From positions 1 to 64,000 of the forward strand of contig CAYVEC010000011.1 in NCBI GenBank assembly GCA_964450385.1: a stretch of DNA of 64,000 bases, given 5' to 3'. Source of the stretch: JAKLFA01 sp964450385. GTDB taxonomy: Bacteria; Omnitrophota; Gorgyraeia; Zapsychrales; JANLHA01. Position numbers and translations under genes: made by a program. The notes beneath the pieces were generated by a model. That model made no database searches and was not told the DNA's origin. It was given only the letters and a program-made list of their open reading frames with translations. Positions 36,001 to 44,303 of the stretch are shown here, in pieces. Positions within the stretch are counted from its first letter, which is position 1; each line of letters opens with the position of its first letter.

Positions 36001-37842
36001 ATGAATAAAAACGTGGCACAGGTGGTGGTCGGTCTGCCGGTCGCGGGGCCGTTTGATTATGCGGTTTCACCCGAGGATCGGGCGGTCCTTGCGCTCGGGC
36101 AGCGTGTTGTGGTGCCATTTGCGGGCCGTCAGATGACCGGCTACGTCGTCGGATTCGCCGAGGCCAGTGTCCACAAGGAATTGAAGACCATCGGCCGGAT
36201 CCTTGATGACGGTCCCATTCTTTCATCACAGCAGCTCGTGTTGACCCGTCGGGTCGCGGAGCGTTATGGATGTTCTTGGGGGGAGGCGATTGAGGCCTCA
36301 TTGCCCTTTGCCATTCGCAACCGAAAGAAATTGGCCCTTGGAGCGGCAGGGGTGGGCGCAGCAACTCCGGTCTCGCCGCCGCCGATTCTTATCGTAACAC
36401 CGCCGGAGAACCCCTTCCCGGAGGCGGTCGCCCGGGAGGTCCGCGACACCGTCGCCCGCGGGGAGACGGTCTTATATTTGGCCCCTGACGGGGTGAGGGC
36501 CGGGTTTCTTGAAGTGCGTCTTCGGGCAGGGTTGACCTGCCGGGTCGCGCGTCTTGATCCGGCCCAGGGAAAACGATATATTGAATCCTGGCTCGCCGCC
36601 CGGCGGGGTGAGGCGGATGTTGTCCTCGGGGTGCGCTCTGCGGTATTCACGCAGCTCCCGCGTCTCGGGCTCATCGTTATTGACGAGGAACAGAGCTACG
36701 GATATGTCGAAGACCAGGCGCCGTTTTATCATGCCCGTGAGGTCGCCGTGATGCGCGCGGCCCTTGAGGGATGTCGGGTCGCGGTTGTTTCGTGTGCACC
36801 TACGGTGGAGGCCTGGGAATGGGTCCGGCAGAGCGGTGAGGCCGTTCGCCTGCCTTGTGAGCCGCCGCCGGCGGGGTTGTCGGTCATGGATCTCGGGAAT
36901 TATAAGCCTCAGGGGGCCACGTATCTCGTCGATCCCTGCCGTGAGGCCCTGCGTCAGGTCCTTGAGCGGAACGAACGGGTCCTCGTGCTGCTGAATCGAC
37001 GGGGTTTTAGCGGCTGGGCCCGGTGTTCGGAGTGCGGGGCCGGGGTCTCGTGTCCGCGGTGTGATATCGGGCTTGTTTACGTTCAGGAAAAAAAGAAGGC
37101 GGTATGCCTGCGGTGCGGGCATTCCCAGCCGGTCGATCAGCGGTGTCCTGAGTGCGGGTCTGGGCGGCTTGTCATGGCCGGCAGCGGGGTTGAGCGCGTG
37201 GCCCAGAATCTCGCGAGGGTGTTCCCTGCGGCGAGGGCGGCATGCTATGAGCGGGAAAGCGAGGGGATCGCCGATGGGGTGACGCTCCTTGTCGCGACAC
37301 AGGCCGTGTTCCGCGAGACGGGGCGGTGGCGGCCCGACGTGAGCTGTCTCCTTGACGCGGATGCTCAGTTGGGGCGTTTTGATTTTCGCGGCGGTCAGAA
37401 GATCTTTTCTCAGCTCATGGCCCTGCGGTGGTGGACGCGGCAGACGGTTTTTGTCCAGACCGCTCAGCCGGGTCATCCGGCTTTTGTCGCGGCACGGCAG
37501 GGGAACCTTGAGGGGTTCTATCGTCAGGAGGCCGATACCCGGCGAGAATTGGGGTTGCCGCCGTTTGCCTGTCTCGGGTCGATCGTTGTCCGCTCGACGA
37601 ATATCGATCACGCCCGTGACCAGGCCGAGGCCGTGGCCGCGGCCTTGGGCGGCGAGGCGGAACCGGGTCTCGAGACCCTTGAGCCGCAGCCTGACGTCCA
37701 GGCCAAGGTGAGGGACCAATATCGTTTTGTGGTGACGGTCAAGGGCCCGAATCCCGGCGCCCTTGTTGCGGCGTATCAACGCGCGCGTCAGGCCTGCCGG
37801 TGCCGCCGGGGGACCGTGATGACGATTCAGATCGATCCGTGA
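36001..37842 (+). CDS. priA: PriA-like primosomal protein N', helicase motifs lost
   Basis: The 613-residue protein keeps PriA architecture: N-terminal DNA-binding domain (PFDYAVSPEDR, GQRVVVPF), a helicase-like core, the zinc part (CSECGAG.SCPRCD, CLRCGH, CPECGSG, about 342-393) and the C-terminal domain (LGLPPFACLG). The Walker A GxTGSGKT is absent (TPPENPFPE, about 133-141), motif II DEEH is DEEQ (228-231), GSATPS is SCAPTV, and VAGRAGR is replaced by MALRWWTRQ. Like the mycobacterial PriA it is probably helicase-dead but may still load the replisome. ATG 36001 is 6 nt inside a longer frame. Confidence 0.87.
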   Translation: MNKNVAQVVVGLPVAGPFDYAVSPEDRAVLALGQRVVVPFAGRQMTGYVVGFAEASVHKELKTIGRILDDGPILSSQQLVLTRRVAERYGCSWGEAIEASLPFAIRNRKKLALGAAGVGAATPVSPPPILIVTPPENPFPEAVAREVRDTVARGETVLYLAPDGVRAGFLEVRLRAGLTCRVARLDPAQGKRYIESWLAARRGEADVVLGVRSAVFTQLPRLGLIVIDEEQSYGYVEDQAPFYHAREVAVMRAALEGCRVAVVSCAPTVEAWEWVRQSGEAVRLPCEPPPAGLSVMDLGNYKPQGATYLVDPCREALRQVLERNERVLVLLNRRGFSGWARCSECGAGVSCPRCDIGLVYVQEKKKAVCLRCGHSQPVDQRCPECGSGRLVMAGSGVERVAQNLARVFPAARAACYERESEGIADGVTLLVATQAVFRETGRWRPDVSCLLDADAQLGRFDFRGGQKIFSQLMALRWWTRQTVFVQTAQPGHPAFVAARQGNLEGFYRQEADTRRELGLPPFACLGSIVVRSTNIDHARDQAEAVAAALGGEAEPGLETLEPQPDVQAKVRDQYRFVVTVKGPNPGALVAAYQRARQACRCRRGTVMTIQIDP

Positions 37843-37860
37843 CCTGTCGAAAGGGGGGCT

Positions 37861-38805
37861 ATGCGTATTATTTTTTTCGGTTCAGATGAGTTCGCCGCGT
37901 CGAGCCTCGAGCGGTTGATCCGCGACCGGTTCTCGGTTGCCGCGGTCGTGACCCAGCCGGACCGGCCGCGCGGCCGCGGGATGAATGTCTCGTTCTTGCC
38001 GGTGAAGATGATGGCCCTGGAGCAGGCGATCCCGATTCTTCAGCCCGAGACGCTTCGTGATCCTCGGGTCCATGAGACCCTGGCCGGGTATGAGGCGGAT
38101 CTTTTTGTGGTGATCGCCTATGGGCTTTTCCTGCCGAAAGAGATCCTCGAGATGCCACGGCATGGCTGCGTCAATGTCCACGGCTCGCTTCTCCCGAAAT
38201 ACCGGGGCGCGGCGCCGATCCAGTGGGCGATCATGAACGGTGAGACCGAGACCGGGATCAGCGTTATTCGCATGTCGGAACGGATGGATGCCGGCGACGT
38301 TCTTTTTCAGCGGGCCGTTCCGATCCCTTTGGACGTTGATGCTGTGACGCTTCGCGAACGGATGGCCGATGTCGGGGCCGCGTGTCTTGTCGAGACCCTC
38401 GCGGCCATTGACCGGGGGGAGGCGGCCGCGGTGCCGCAGGACGAGGGGGCGGTGACCCTTGCGCCGAAATTGACGCGCGAGGTCGCGCGGATCATTTGGG
38501 AGTATCCGGCATCCCGGATCAACGATAAGATCCGCGGGCTTGTGCCTTGGCCCGGGGCCGAGGCCGTGTTTCGTGGCAAACGGGTGAAGATTTGGAAGGC
38601 CGAGCCTTGGGCTGGGGAGGCCTCCGGCAGTGCCCAGCCGGGGTCCGTGATCGCGGTTTTACCGGAACGGATCGTCGTGGCCTGCGGTCAGGGCGGTCTC
38701 GCCTTGGAGACGCTTCAGGTTGAAGGCGGTAATCCCATGGATGCCCGGAGTTTTCGAGCAGGGTATCAGGTGCGGCCAGGCGACCGTTTTGATGACGGTG
38801 CCTGA
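37861..38805 (+). CDS. fmt: Methionyl-tRNA formyltransferase
   Basis: The 314-residue protein has IIFFGSDEFAASSLE, QPDRPRGRG, HGSLLPKYRGAAPIQWAIM, and TGISVIRMSERMDAGDVL, the full Fmt signature including the catalytic Asn-His-Asp set (VNVHGSLLP, MDAGD). The C-terminal domain (PWPGAEAVFRGKRVKIW) is present. It formylates the initiator Met-tRNA. AAAGGGG precedes ATG 37861; it follows PriA by 18 nt, the common priA-fmt arrangement, although def is not here. Confidence 0.96.
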   Translation: MRIIFFGSDEFAASSLERLIRDRFSVAAVVTQPDRPRGRGMNVSFLPVKMMALEQAIPILQPETLRDPRVHETLAGYEADLFVVIAYGLFLPKEILEMPRHGCVNVHGSLLPKYRGAAPIQWAIMNGETETGISVIRMSERMDAGDVLFQRAVPIPLDVDAVTLRERMADVGAACLVETLAAIDRGEAAAVPQDEGAVTLAPKLTREVARIIWEYPASRINDKIRGLVPWPGAEAVFRGKRVKIWKAEPWAGEASGSAQPGSVIAVLPERIVVACGQGGLALETLQVEGGNPMDARSFRAGYQVRPGDRFDDGA

Positions 38806-38844
38806 TCGGGGCTGGTGAGCGGCTCTGGGCGGATAAAATTCTGT

Positions 38845-38872
38845 TTGCACATGGAAAGGGCTATGATATAAT
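38845..38872 (+). promoter_or_regulatory. Strong extended -10 promoter for the galT pair
   Basis: TTGCAC (38845-38850), 16-bp spacer, TATAAT (38867-38872), with a TGa extended -10 motif (38864-38866). Start near 38879, with a leader of about 88 nt before ATG 38967. It is among the best promoters in the window and could also drive gap. Confidence 0.8.
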
Positions 38873-38966
38873 CCAACGTCTCAAGCGGGCGAGTCAGGTC
38901 GTGATCTGCCGTTCGTGGGGATTCCCGAATATCTTTTGATGTAAAGCTCAAGTGACAGAGGCGGTT

Positions 38967-39989
38967 ATGCCAGAATTACGTAAAGATCCGGTGGTCAGGC
39001 GTTGGGTGATCATTGCCACGGAACGCGCGCGGCGGCCCGGAACGTTGATCGATTCTCAGGAGAATGTCTTTGGCGACCCGCGCGAGTGTCCGTTCTGCCG
39101 GAATGCCGATCCTGAGATCTTTGCCGTCCGTGATCAGGGGGACGGGGCGCCCTGGCAGGTCAAGGTGGTCCCGAACGGGACACCGATCTTCACCGGCGAG
39201 ACAAAATTTAAGCGGCATGGATCAGGGCTGTATGATGTGATCACCAATCACGGGGCGAATGAGGTCGTGATCGAGACCCCGGACCATATCGCGAATATGG
39301 CTGATCTTTCTCAGGAGCAGATCGCCCGCGTGATTCGGGCGTATATGGTTCGTTTTGTTGATCTTGAAAAAGACACAAATCTGCAATATGTCTTTGCTTA
39401 TAAAAACTATGGCGAGGCCGCCGGGAGCCGGCCGATCGGTCATGCGCGGTCGCAGATCATCGCGACCCCGGTGAACCCGCTCCGGGTCAAGGAAAAGCTC
39501 GTTGGCGCCAAACAGTATTTTGATTATCGAGACCGGTGCGTCTACTGCGATACGCTTCAGCAGGAGATCGCCGACGGGAGACGCCTGATCTGTCAGAGCG
39601 ATCATTTTGTGGCGATGACCCCGTTTGCCCCGAGGTATCCGTTCGAGATCCTTGTTCTTCCGAGGGCGCATTGTTGTGATTTTACCGTGGGGATCGCCGG
39701 CAAGGAGCTGGACCTCGCGCATCTGATGAAGATGATCCTCATGAAATTCAAGATCGGGCTCAACGACCCGTCGTATAATTACGTCATTCACACGGCACCG
39801 ATGCGTAAGAACCGGCGCGGGGTGAAATGGACCACGATCGAAGAGGATTATCACTGGCACATCGAGCTCGTGCCGCGGCTGGCCAAGGTCGCGGGGTTTG
39901 AGAAGGGGACGGGATTTTATATCTGTTCGATCCCGCCGGAGGAGACTGCGGAATTTTTGCGAAGGGTGGACGTGTCATGCCAGAGCTGA
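38967..39989 (+). CDS. GalT paralogue lacking the catalytic histidine
   Basis: The 340-residue protein aligns with galactose-1-phosphate uridylyltransferase: MPELRKDPVVRRWVIIAT, CPFCRNADPE and CVYCDT metal-ligand pairs, PFAPRYPFEILVLP, YHWHIELVPR. The active-site HxH is HAR (159-161): the second His, the nucleophile that forms the uridylylated intermediate, is Arg161. A canonical ping-pong transfer therefore looks impossible. It may have a new substrate, or act as a partner of the intact copy that overlaps it by 13 nt. ATG 38967 is chosen because it matches the start of the second copy and follows AGAGG. Confidence 0.85.
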   Translation: MPELRKDPVVRRWVIIATERARRPGTLIDSQENVFGDPRECPFCRNADPEIFAVRDQGDGAPWQVKVVPNGTPIFTGETKFKRHGSGLYDVITNHGANEVVIETPDHIANMADLSQEQIARVIRAYMVRFVDLEKDTNLQYVFAYKNYGEAAGSRPIGHARSQIIATPVNPLRVKEKLVGAKQYFDYRDRCVYCDTLQQEIADGRRLICQSDHFVAMTPFAPRYPFEILVLPRAHCCDFTVGIAGKELDLAHLMKMILMKFKIGLNDPSYNYVIHTAPMRKNRRGVKWTTIEEDYHWHIELVPRLAKVAGFEKGTGFYICSIPPEETAEFLRRVDVSCQS

Positions 39990-40978
39990 GACGGGATCCG
40001 ATCATCGGTCAGTGGGTTGTGGTCGCGGGCGACCAGGAGTCGCTCACGCCGAAGGCCTATGAACGGCAGGCCCAGCCCCGGGTCGAACAGGCGATCTGTC
40101 AGTTCTGTCCGGGCCGGGAGGGGAATACCCCGCCGGAGGTCGATGCGGTCCGTTTTGACGGGTCCGCGCCGAACGGGCCAGGCTGGCGGGTGCGCGCGGT
40201 GCCGAATAAATTTCCGGCGCTCAAGATCGAAGGGGCGCTTGATAAGCGGGCCGACGGTCTCTATGATATCTCCAACGGGATCGGGGCCCACGAGATCGTG
40301 GTTGAGACCGACGATCATCAGCGCGACCTGGCGGACCTCAGCCCCGAAGAGATCGTGTTTGTGCTTCGGCTTTACCAGAACCGGGGGAATAACCTGGCCA
40401 AGGACAGCCGGTTTAAATTCATGATGGTCTTTAAAAACTACGGAATCGCGTCAGGCGCCTCGATCGAGCATGCCCATTCGCAGATCATCGCGCTCCCGAT
40501 GGTCCCGAAGCTGGTGGGCGCGGAACTTGACGGCGCCCGGAACTATTTTAAATTCCGCGGCCGGTGCCTGTTTTGCGATATCCTCGAGCAGGAGATCGAG
40601 GACGGGGACCGTGTTGTGGTCCAGAATGACCGGTTTATCGGGTTCTGTCCGTATGTGCCTCGGTTCCCGTTCGAGCAGTGGATCCTGCCGAAGGAGCACA
40701 ATGCGGATTTCTTCTCTCTGGCTGAGGGCGATCTCCTGCCGCTTGCCGGGATGTTGAAGCAGATGTTGGTGCGGATGAAACGGGTGCTGAACTGCGCCTA
40801 TAATTTTTACATTCATACCGCGCCGATCGGGGATAAGGATAAAGAGATGTACCACTGGCATATTGAGGTCGTGCCGCAGCTCGTGCGCGTCAAGGGATAT
40901 GAGTGGGGAACAGGTCTTTATCAGGTGCTGACATCGCCGTCGGTGGCCGCCGGTTACCTGCGGGATGTTGAGGTCTAG
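39977..40978 (+). CDS. galT: Galactose-1-phosphate uridylyltransferase
   Basis: The 333-residue protein has MPELRRDPIIGQWVVVAG, CQFCPGREGNTP, CLFCDI, PYVPRFPFEQWILP, YHWHIEVVPQ, and an intact active site HAH (165-167) in EHAHSQIIALP; the nucleophile is His167. It exchanges UMP between UDP-glucose and galactose-1-phosphate or a related sugar phosphate. Bacterial members with HxHSQ rather than HPHGQ often accept other sugar-1-phosphates. It starts inside the first copy. The pair supplies activated sugar next to gap and near the glycan clusters. Confidence 0.9.
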   Translation: MPELRRDPIIGQWVVVAGDQESLTPKAYERQAQPRVEQAICQFCPGREGNTPPEVDAVRFDGSAPNGPGWRVRAVPNKFPALKIEGALDKRADGLYDISNGIGAHEIVVETDDHQRDLADLSPEEIVFVLRLYQNRGNNLAKDSRFKFMMVFKNYGIASGASIEHAHSQIIALPMVPKLVGAELDGARNYFKFRGRCLFCDILEQEIEDGDRVVVQNDRFIGFCPYVPRFPFEQWILPKEHNADFFSLAEGDLLPLAGMLKQMLVRMKRVLNCAYNFYIHTAPIGDKDKEMYHWHIEVVPQLVRVKGYEWGTGLYQVLTSPSVAAGYLRDVEV

Positions 40979-41013
40979 GACAAGGAAGACAACAGTATTG
41001 AAGGAGGGGGAAG

Positions 41014-42009
41014 ATGGCAGTAAAAATCGGTATCAACGGGTTCGGCCGTATCGGACGCATGGTGTTCCGCGTTGCGGTCGCGAACAAAAATGTCGAGGTC
41101 GTGGGGATCAATGATCTGACCAACGCCAAGACGCTGGCGCATTTGCTCAAGTACGATTCGACCCAGGGCCGTTTTCAGGGCACGGTCGAGGCCAAGGAGA
41201 ATTCGATCGTGGTGAACGGGCGCGAGATCCCGATCACGGCGATCAAGAATCCGGCGGAGATCCCCTGGAAACAGTATGGGGCTGAGGTCGTGATCGAATC
41301 CACGGGCGTGTTCGCGAAGAAGGAACAGTGCCTGGAGCATCTCAAGGCCGGGGCCAAGAAGGTCATCCTCACGGTCCCGCCGAAGGACGCGATCGACAAC
41401 ATGATCGTCCTGGGCGTGAATGCCGGGGCCTTAAAGCCGACCGATCAGGTCGTATCGAACGCCTCATGCACGACGAACTGTCTCGCGCCGATGGTGAAGG
41501 TCCTGCACGAGAATTTCGGCGTGGTGAAGGGCCTCATGACCACGATCCATGCGTACACGAATGATCAGCGGATCCTGGATTTCCCGCATTCGGACCTGCG
41601 TCGCGCGCGGAGCGCCGCGGTCTCGATGATCCCGACCACGACCGGCGCGGCTAAGGCCGTTGGCAAGGTCATCCCGGAGTTGAGCGGTAAGCTCAATGGC
41701 ATGGCGGTGCGCGTGCCCACGCCTGACGGGTCATTCACTGACTTTGTCGCGGAGCTCAAGCGTGAGGTCACGGTCGAGGAGATCAACGCGGCCATGAAAA
41801 AGGCGGCGGGATCGAGCCTGAAGGGCATCCTTGAGTATACCGAGGACCCGATCGTCTCGATCGATATTGTCGGCAATCCTCATTCATGCATCTTTGACGC
41901 GCCGTCCACCATGGTGTTGGGCAACATGGTCAAGGTGTGCGGATGGTACGACAACGAGTGGGGTTATTCCAACCGCGTGGTTGAGCTTGTGGCTCATCTT
42001 GCGAAATAA
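41014..42009 (+). CDS. gap: Glyceraldehyde-3-phosphate dehydrogenase
   Basis: The 331-residue protein has GINGFGRIGRMVFRVA for NAD+, catalytic Cys152 in ASCTTNCLAP, TGAAKAVGKVIPEL and WYDNEWGYSNRV. It oxidises glyceraldehyde-3-phosphate to 1,3-bisphosphoglycerate in glycolysis. GAAGGAGGGGG gives a strong ribosome site 35 nt after galT, so it may be part of the galT transcript. A strong terminator follows. No pgk is in the window. Confidence 0.98.
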   Translation: MAVKIGINGFGRIGRMVFRVAVANKNVEVVGINDLTNAKTLAHLLKYDSTQGRFQGTVEAKENSIVVNGREIPITAIKNPAEIPWKQYGAEVVIESTGVFAKKEQCLEHLKAGAKKVILTVPPKDAIDNMIVLGVNAGALKPTDQVVSNASCTTNCLAPMVKVLHENFGVVKGLMTTIHAYTNDQRILDFPHSDLRRARSAAVSMIPTTTGAAKAVGKVIPELSGKLNGMAVRVPTPDGSFTDFVAELKREVTVEEINAAMKKAAGSSLKGILEYTEDPIVSIDIVGNPHSCIFDAPSTMVLGNMVKVCGWYDNEWGYSNRVVELVAHLAK

Positions 42010-42036
42010 GTCTTCGGTTATGAATGGGTTAGATAA

Positions 42037-42068
42037 GGGCAGATTCTTCGGAATTTGCCCTTTTTTTT
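42037..42068 (+). terminator. Intrinsic terminator after gap
   Basis: GGGCAGATTC (42037-42046) and GAATTTGCCC (42051-42060) pair with one wobble around a TTCG tetraloop, followed by eight T (42061-42068). This is a textbook rho-independent terminator. Confidence 0.95.
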
Positions 42069-42080
42069 ATGACCTCTATA

Positions 42081-42089
42081 TGTTATACT
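42081..42089 (+). promoter_or_regulatory. Possible extended -10 promoter for the Cys-rich protein
   Basis: TGtTATACT (42081-42089) is an extended -10 element in an AT-rich stretch directly after the gap terminator. No good -35 is present at the usual spacing (only a T-run). The leader to ATG 42178 would be about 83 nt with AAAGGA before the start. Confidence 0.45.
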
Positions 42090-42177
42090 TCTATTATCAT
42101 AGCTGAGGAATCGACTTTTTGATTATGCTCCCTGCCCGCTTTTTGAAAGGGGCCCTATTTTTTGATGAAAGGACATC

Positions 42178-43932
42178 ATGATGCAGAATGAATGGCGATT
42201 AACCCGTGCGGGCCAGGTGACGCTTGAGAACGCGGTGTTGGGGATCCTCGTGACTATGGGGGTCGTGATGATGGCGGGATATCTGACGCGCGCCATTAAC
42301 GCGTATTTTCAGACCGGGAGCGAGCAGGTGCGCGAGTCGTTCGCAGAGCGGATCACGCAGGCCCCGGCGACCGGGGAGGGCGAGGACCTCTGTCTTGGCT
42401 GTAAAAAGGTGGATGAGGATCAAGGTTGCGCCGGAGAGAGCCATGCTCAATGCCAGCCCTACCAGTTGGTGAAAAAAGAGTGGGATTGCGGGGACATGCC
42501 GGAAGAGTTTTGTGGAAAGACGGAGTATGCTTGTAGCGATGAGTCTGCGCCGAAGAGATTATGGTCAGAGTGTGTTGCCCAAAATCAGGGGGCCTTGCCG
42601 TTCGGGACGAGGATCCCGATCAATCCCTATTTTTCAGCGGACGATTCCAAGAATCGTTATGATGGGTGGGCTGGTTGCGGATATACGTGTTGTACAAAGC
42701 CGGTTCGGGGATCGAATGCTGATTGTAAAAAAGTTGGTAAGACTTGGTACCGGCTGATGACGCGTTATTGCGGAGGGACCGCGCCAGAGAATAACCAGTC
42801 GTTTTATGAGGAAGATGAGAGCTGTGGGTTCGCATGCGGGACAAAAATTGCTCGCTCGGTCTGGTGTCCGGGGTCGCATGATTTTGATGCCTTGACAGAT
42901 TCAGAGCTAGCGGCCCTCACCCCAGGTCAGGTGAGCTATTTGCCCAGCCAGGGGTCTTTGGCGAATGAGTCTAATATTGACGATGCATCTGCATTAGGAA
43001 CGATCTGTGGAGAGAGGCCGATTTGTAAGGCGGTGTGCATGGAGCCGATGGTGGTAAAGGGCGTGGATAAATGCACCTGCTCGCAATGGGTCAAGGCAAC
43101 GCGCTCCACCGAGGCGCATTGGAAGATCACTAAAGTGAGATGCGCCCCGAAGGAGAAGAATGACTGTGAGAAGGGCAATAAGACGTTTACCAAAACAACT
43201 ACAGGGATCTGCGCGTGTCCGAACACCTGTACGGACGAAGATGCGTGTTCGGGGCTCATTGCCTCGGCCTCTTTTCAGAGCAAAGATTATTGTGAAGAAG
43301 TCGCAACAGTCTATGATGGGATTCTGCAACCGTGCAGTGATAGCGACGCAAAGCCTGCTATGCCGGGATGGGTGACTTCCGGCCAGGGTGTGACGGGGGT
43401 GTATTTAAATGATTTAAAAAATCCATCGAATCATAAGACAAAGGGCGTTCGATTTGATTTTACCCGGCCAGGGTATTTTTCTTTTGCGCCGTGTTTGCAT
43501 AAAGAAGATGATGGATGGGCAAAGAAAGAAGCAAGTATTGATTATCTTCGTAAATGTCAGGGAGAAAAATATAGCGGGAAGACCGTGTTAAAAGATTCCG
43601 TTCGGCTGTATTTTACTCCTTTCGGAAAGCCCAAGGCTGGTAAGGCTTGGTCTTCGGATTTTTTTGAACGACGTGTTTTTTGTTCGCGTAGCAATTCAGG
43701 GGACTGTCGTGGGGACTTCGAACAATACTTTCCCGTGAGCTCCCATAAAACAAAACCGGTCTCGCCTGATTTATTTACGCGTGTCCGGATCGGAGGAAAC
43801 AAGTCGGCCTTTTTCTTAAGCGGGTATGATGGTGAGTGTAATGAGCCCGGCACGATCGCGGACCTTGTCATCGAGAGCGTGATCAAGATGGACAAGATCG
43901 GCGACGGCCTCGGGCCTATGGACTTAGAATGA
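42178..43932 (+). CDS. Unknown cysteine-rich protein with type IV prepilin-like N-terminus
   Basis: I do not recognise this 584-residue protein. Its first 38 residues fit a class III signal: a basic leader, Gly12 then QVTLE with Glu at +5, and a hydrophobic helix (NAVLGILVTMGVVMMAGYL), as in Flp or pseudopilin subunits. The ectodomain has about 34 Cys, often in pairs (CLGC, CGYTCC, CKAVC, CTC, CAC), suggesting many disulfides, and no known enzyme motif. The first 230 nt share the neighbours' codon style; 42420-43830 is more AT-rich with other codon habits, a possible sign of transfer or fusion. It may be a minor pilin or adhesin. No secretion ATPase is near. Confidence 0.75.
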   Translation: MMQNEWRLTRAGQVTLENAVLGILVTMGVVMMAGYLTRAINAYFQTGSEQVRESFAERITQAPATGEGEDLCLGCKKVDEDQGCAGESHAQCQPYQLVKKEWDCGDMPEEFCGKTEYACSDESAPKRLWSECVAQNQGALPFGTRIPINPYFSADDSKNRYDGWAGCGYTCCTKPVRGSNADCKKVGKTWYRLMTRYCGGTAPENNQSFYEEDESCGFACGTKIARSVWCPGSHDFDALTDSELAALTPGQVSYLPSQGSLANESNIDDASALGTICGERPICKAVCMEPMVVKGVDKCTCSQWVKATRSTEAHWKITKVRCAPKEKNDCEKGNKTFTKTTTGICACPNTCTDEDACSGLIASASFQSKDYCEEVATVYDGILQPCSDSDAKPAMPGWVTSGQGVTGVYLNDLKNPSNHKTKGVRFDFTRPGYFSFAPCLHKEDDGWAKKEASIDYLRKCQGEKYSGKTVLKDSVRLYFTPFGKPKAGKAWSSDFFERRVFCSRSNSGDCRGDFEQYFPVSSHKTKPVSPDLFTRVRIGGNKSAFFLSGYDGECNEPGTIADLVIESVIKMDKIGDGLGPMDLE

Positions 43933-44046
43933 CGGGGGGCTGGAACGAGTTGCCGCAGACGTTGCCTTTTGCGGATCTTTTCTGCGTCGCGCGCGCGAGG
44001 CGAGCACCCCGAGCAGAGCGAGCAGGTTTAGGCTTAGGCGTGAGGG

Positions 44047-44074
44047 TTGAAATTTTCCTCGGTCATGCTATAAT
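44047..44074 (+). promoter_or_regulatory. Promoter for tRNA-Pro
   Basis: TTGAAA (44047-44052), 16-bp spacer, TATAAT (44069-44074). Start near 44081, about 73 nt before the tRNA. The rest of the gap 43933-44153 shows only a weak 5-bp hairpin and a GC-rich tract. Confidence 0.75.
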
Positions 44075-44153
44075 GCGCAGCATTCATCGGCTGTGCAGAT
44101 CCCAGTAATAAGTTCCGGGGCTTCATCAGCCGGTGTTCACGACACATCGTATT

Positions 44154-44230
44154 CGGGAAGTAGCGCAGCTGGCTAGCGCACGTGCTTTGGGAGCATGGGG
44201 TCGGGGGTTCGAATCCCCCCTTCCCGACCA
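44154..44230 (+). tRNA. tRNA-Pro (anticodon TGG)
   Basis: 77 nt with encoded CCA. Acceptor CGGGAAG pairs with CTTCCCG. The D-arm holds AGCGCAGCTGGCTAGCGC, the anticodon stem CGTGC/GCATG closes loop TTTGGGA with TGG at 44188-44190, and the T-arm is GGGGGTTCGAATCCCCC. It closely resembles bacterial tRNA-Pro(UGG). No duplicated 3' end or integrase gene nearby marks it as an attachment site. Confidence 0.97.
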
Positions 44231-44303
44231 AATTTTTATTTGAACGTCCGGCGTTCTTAATCGAGGGGGCTCCTCGCGAGATGTTCATTGATCATTATTC
44301 ATC

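Noticed and set aside
36472..37779. 435-codon minus-strand frame opposite the PriA-like gene
   Set aside because: Low-complexity Arg/Pro/Leu composition and no motif. The + strand carries zinc-binding Cys sets and PriA domains.
43933..44046. Small RNA or terminator after the Cys-rich gene
   Set aside because: Only a 5-bp stem (CCGCA/TGCGG) with a poor T-tract was found. Nothing else stands out.
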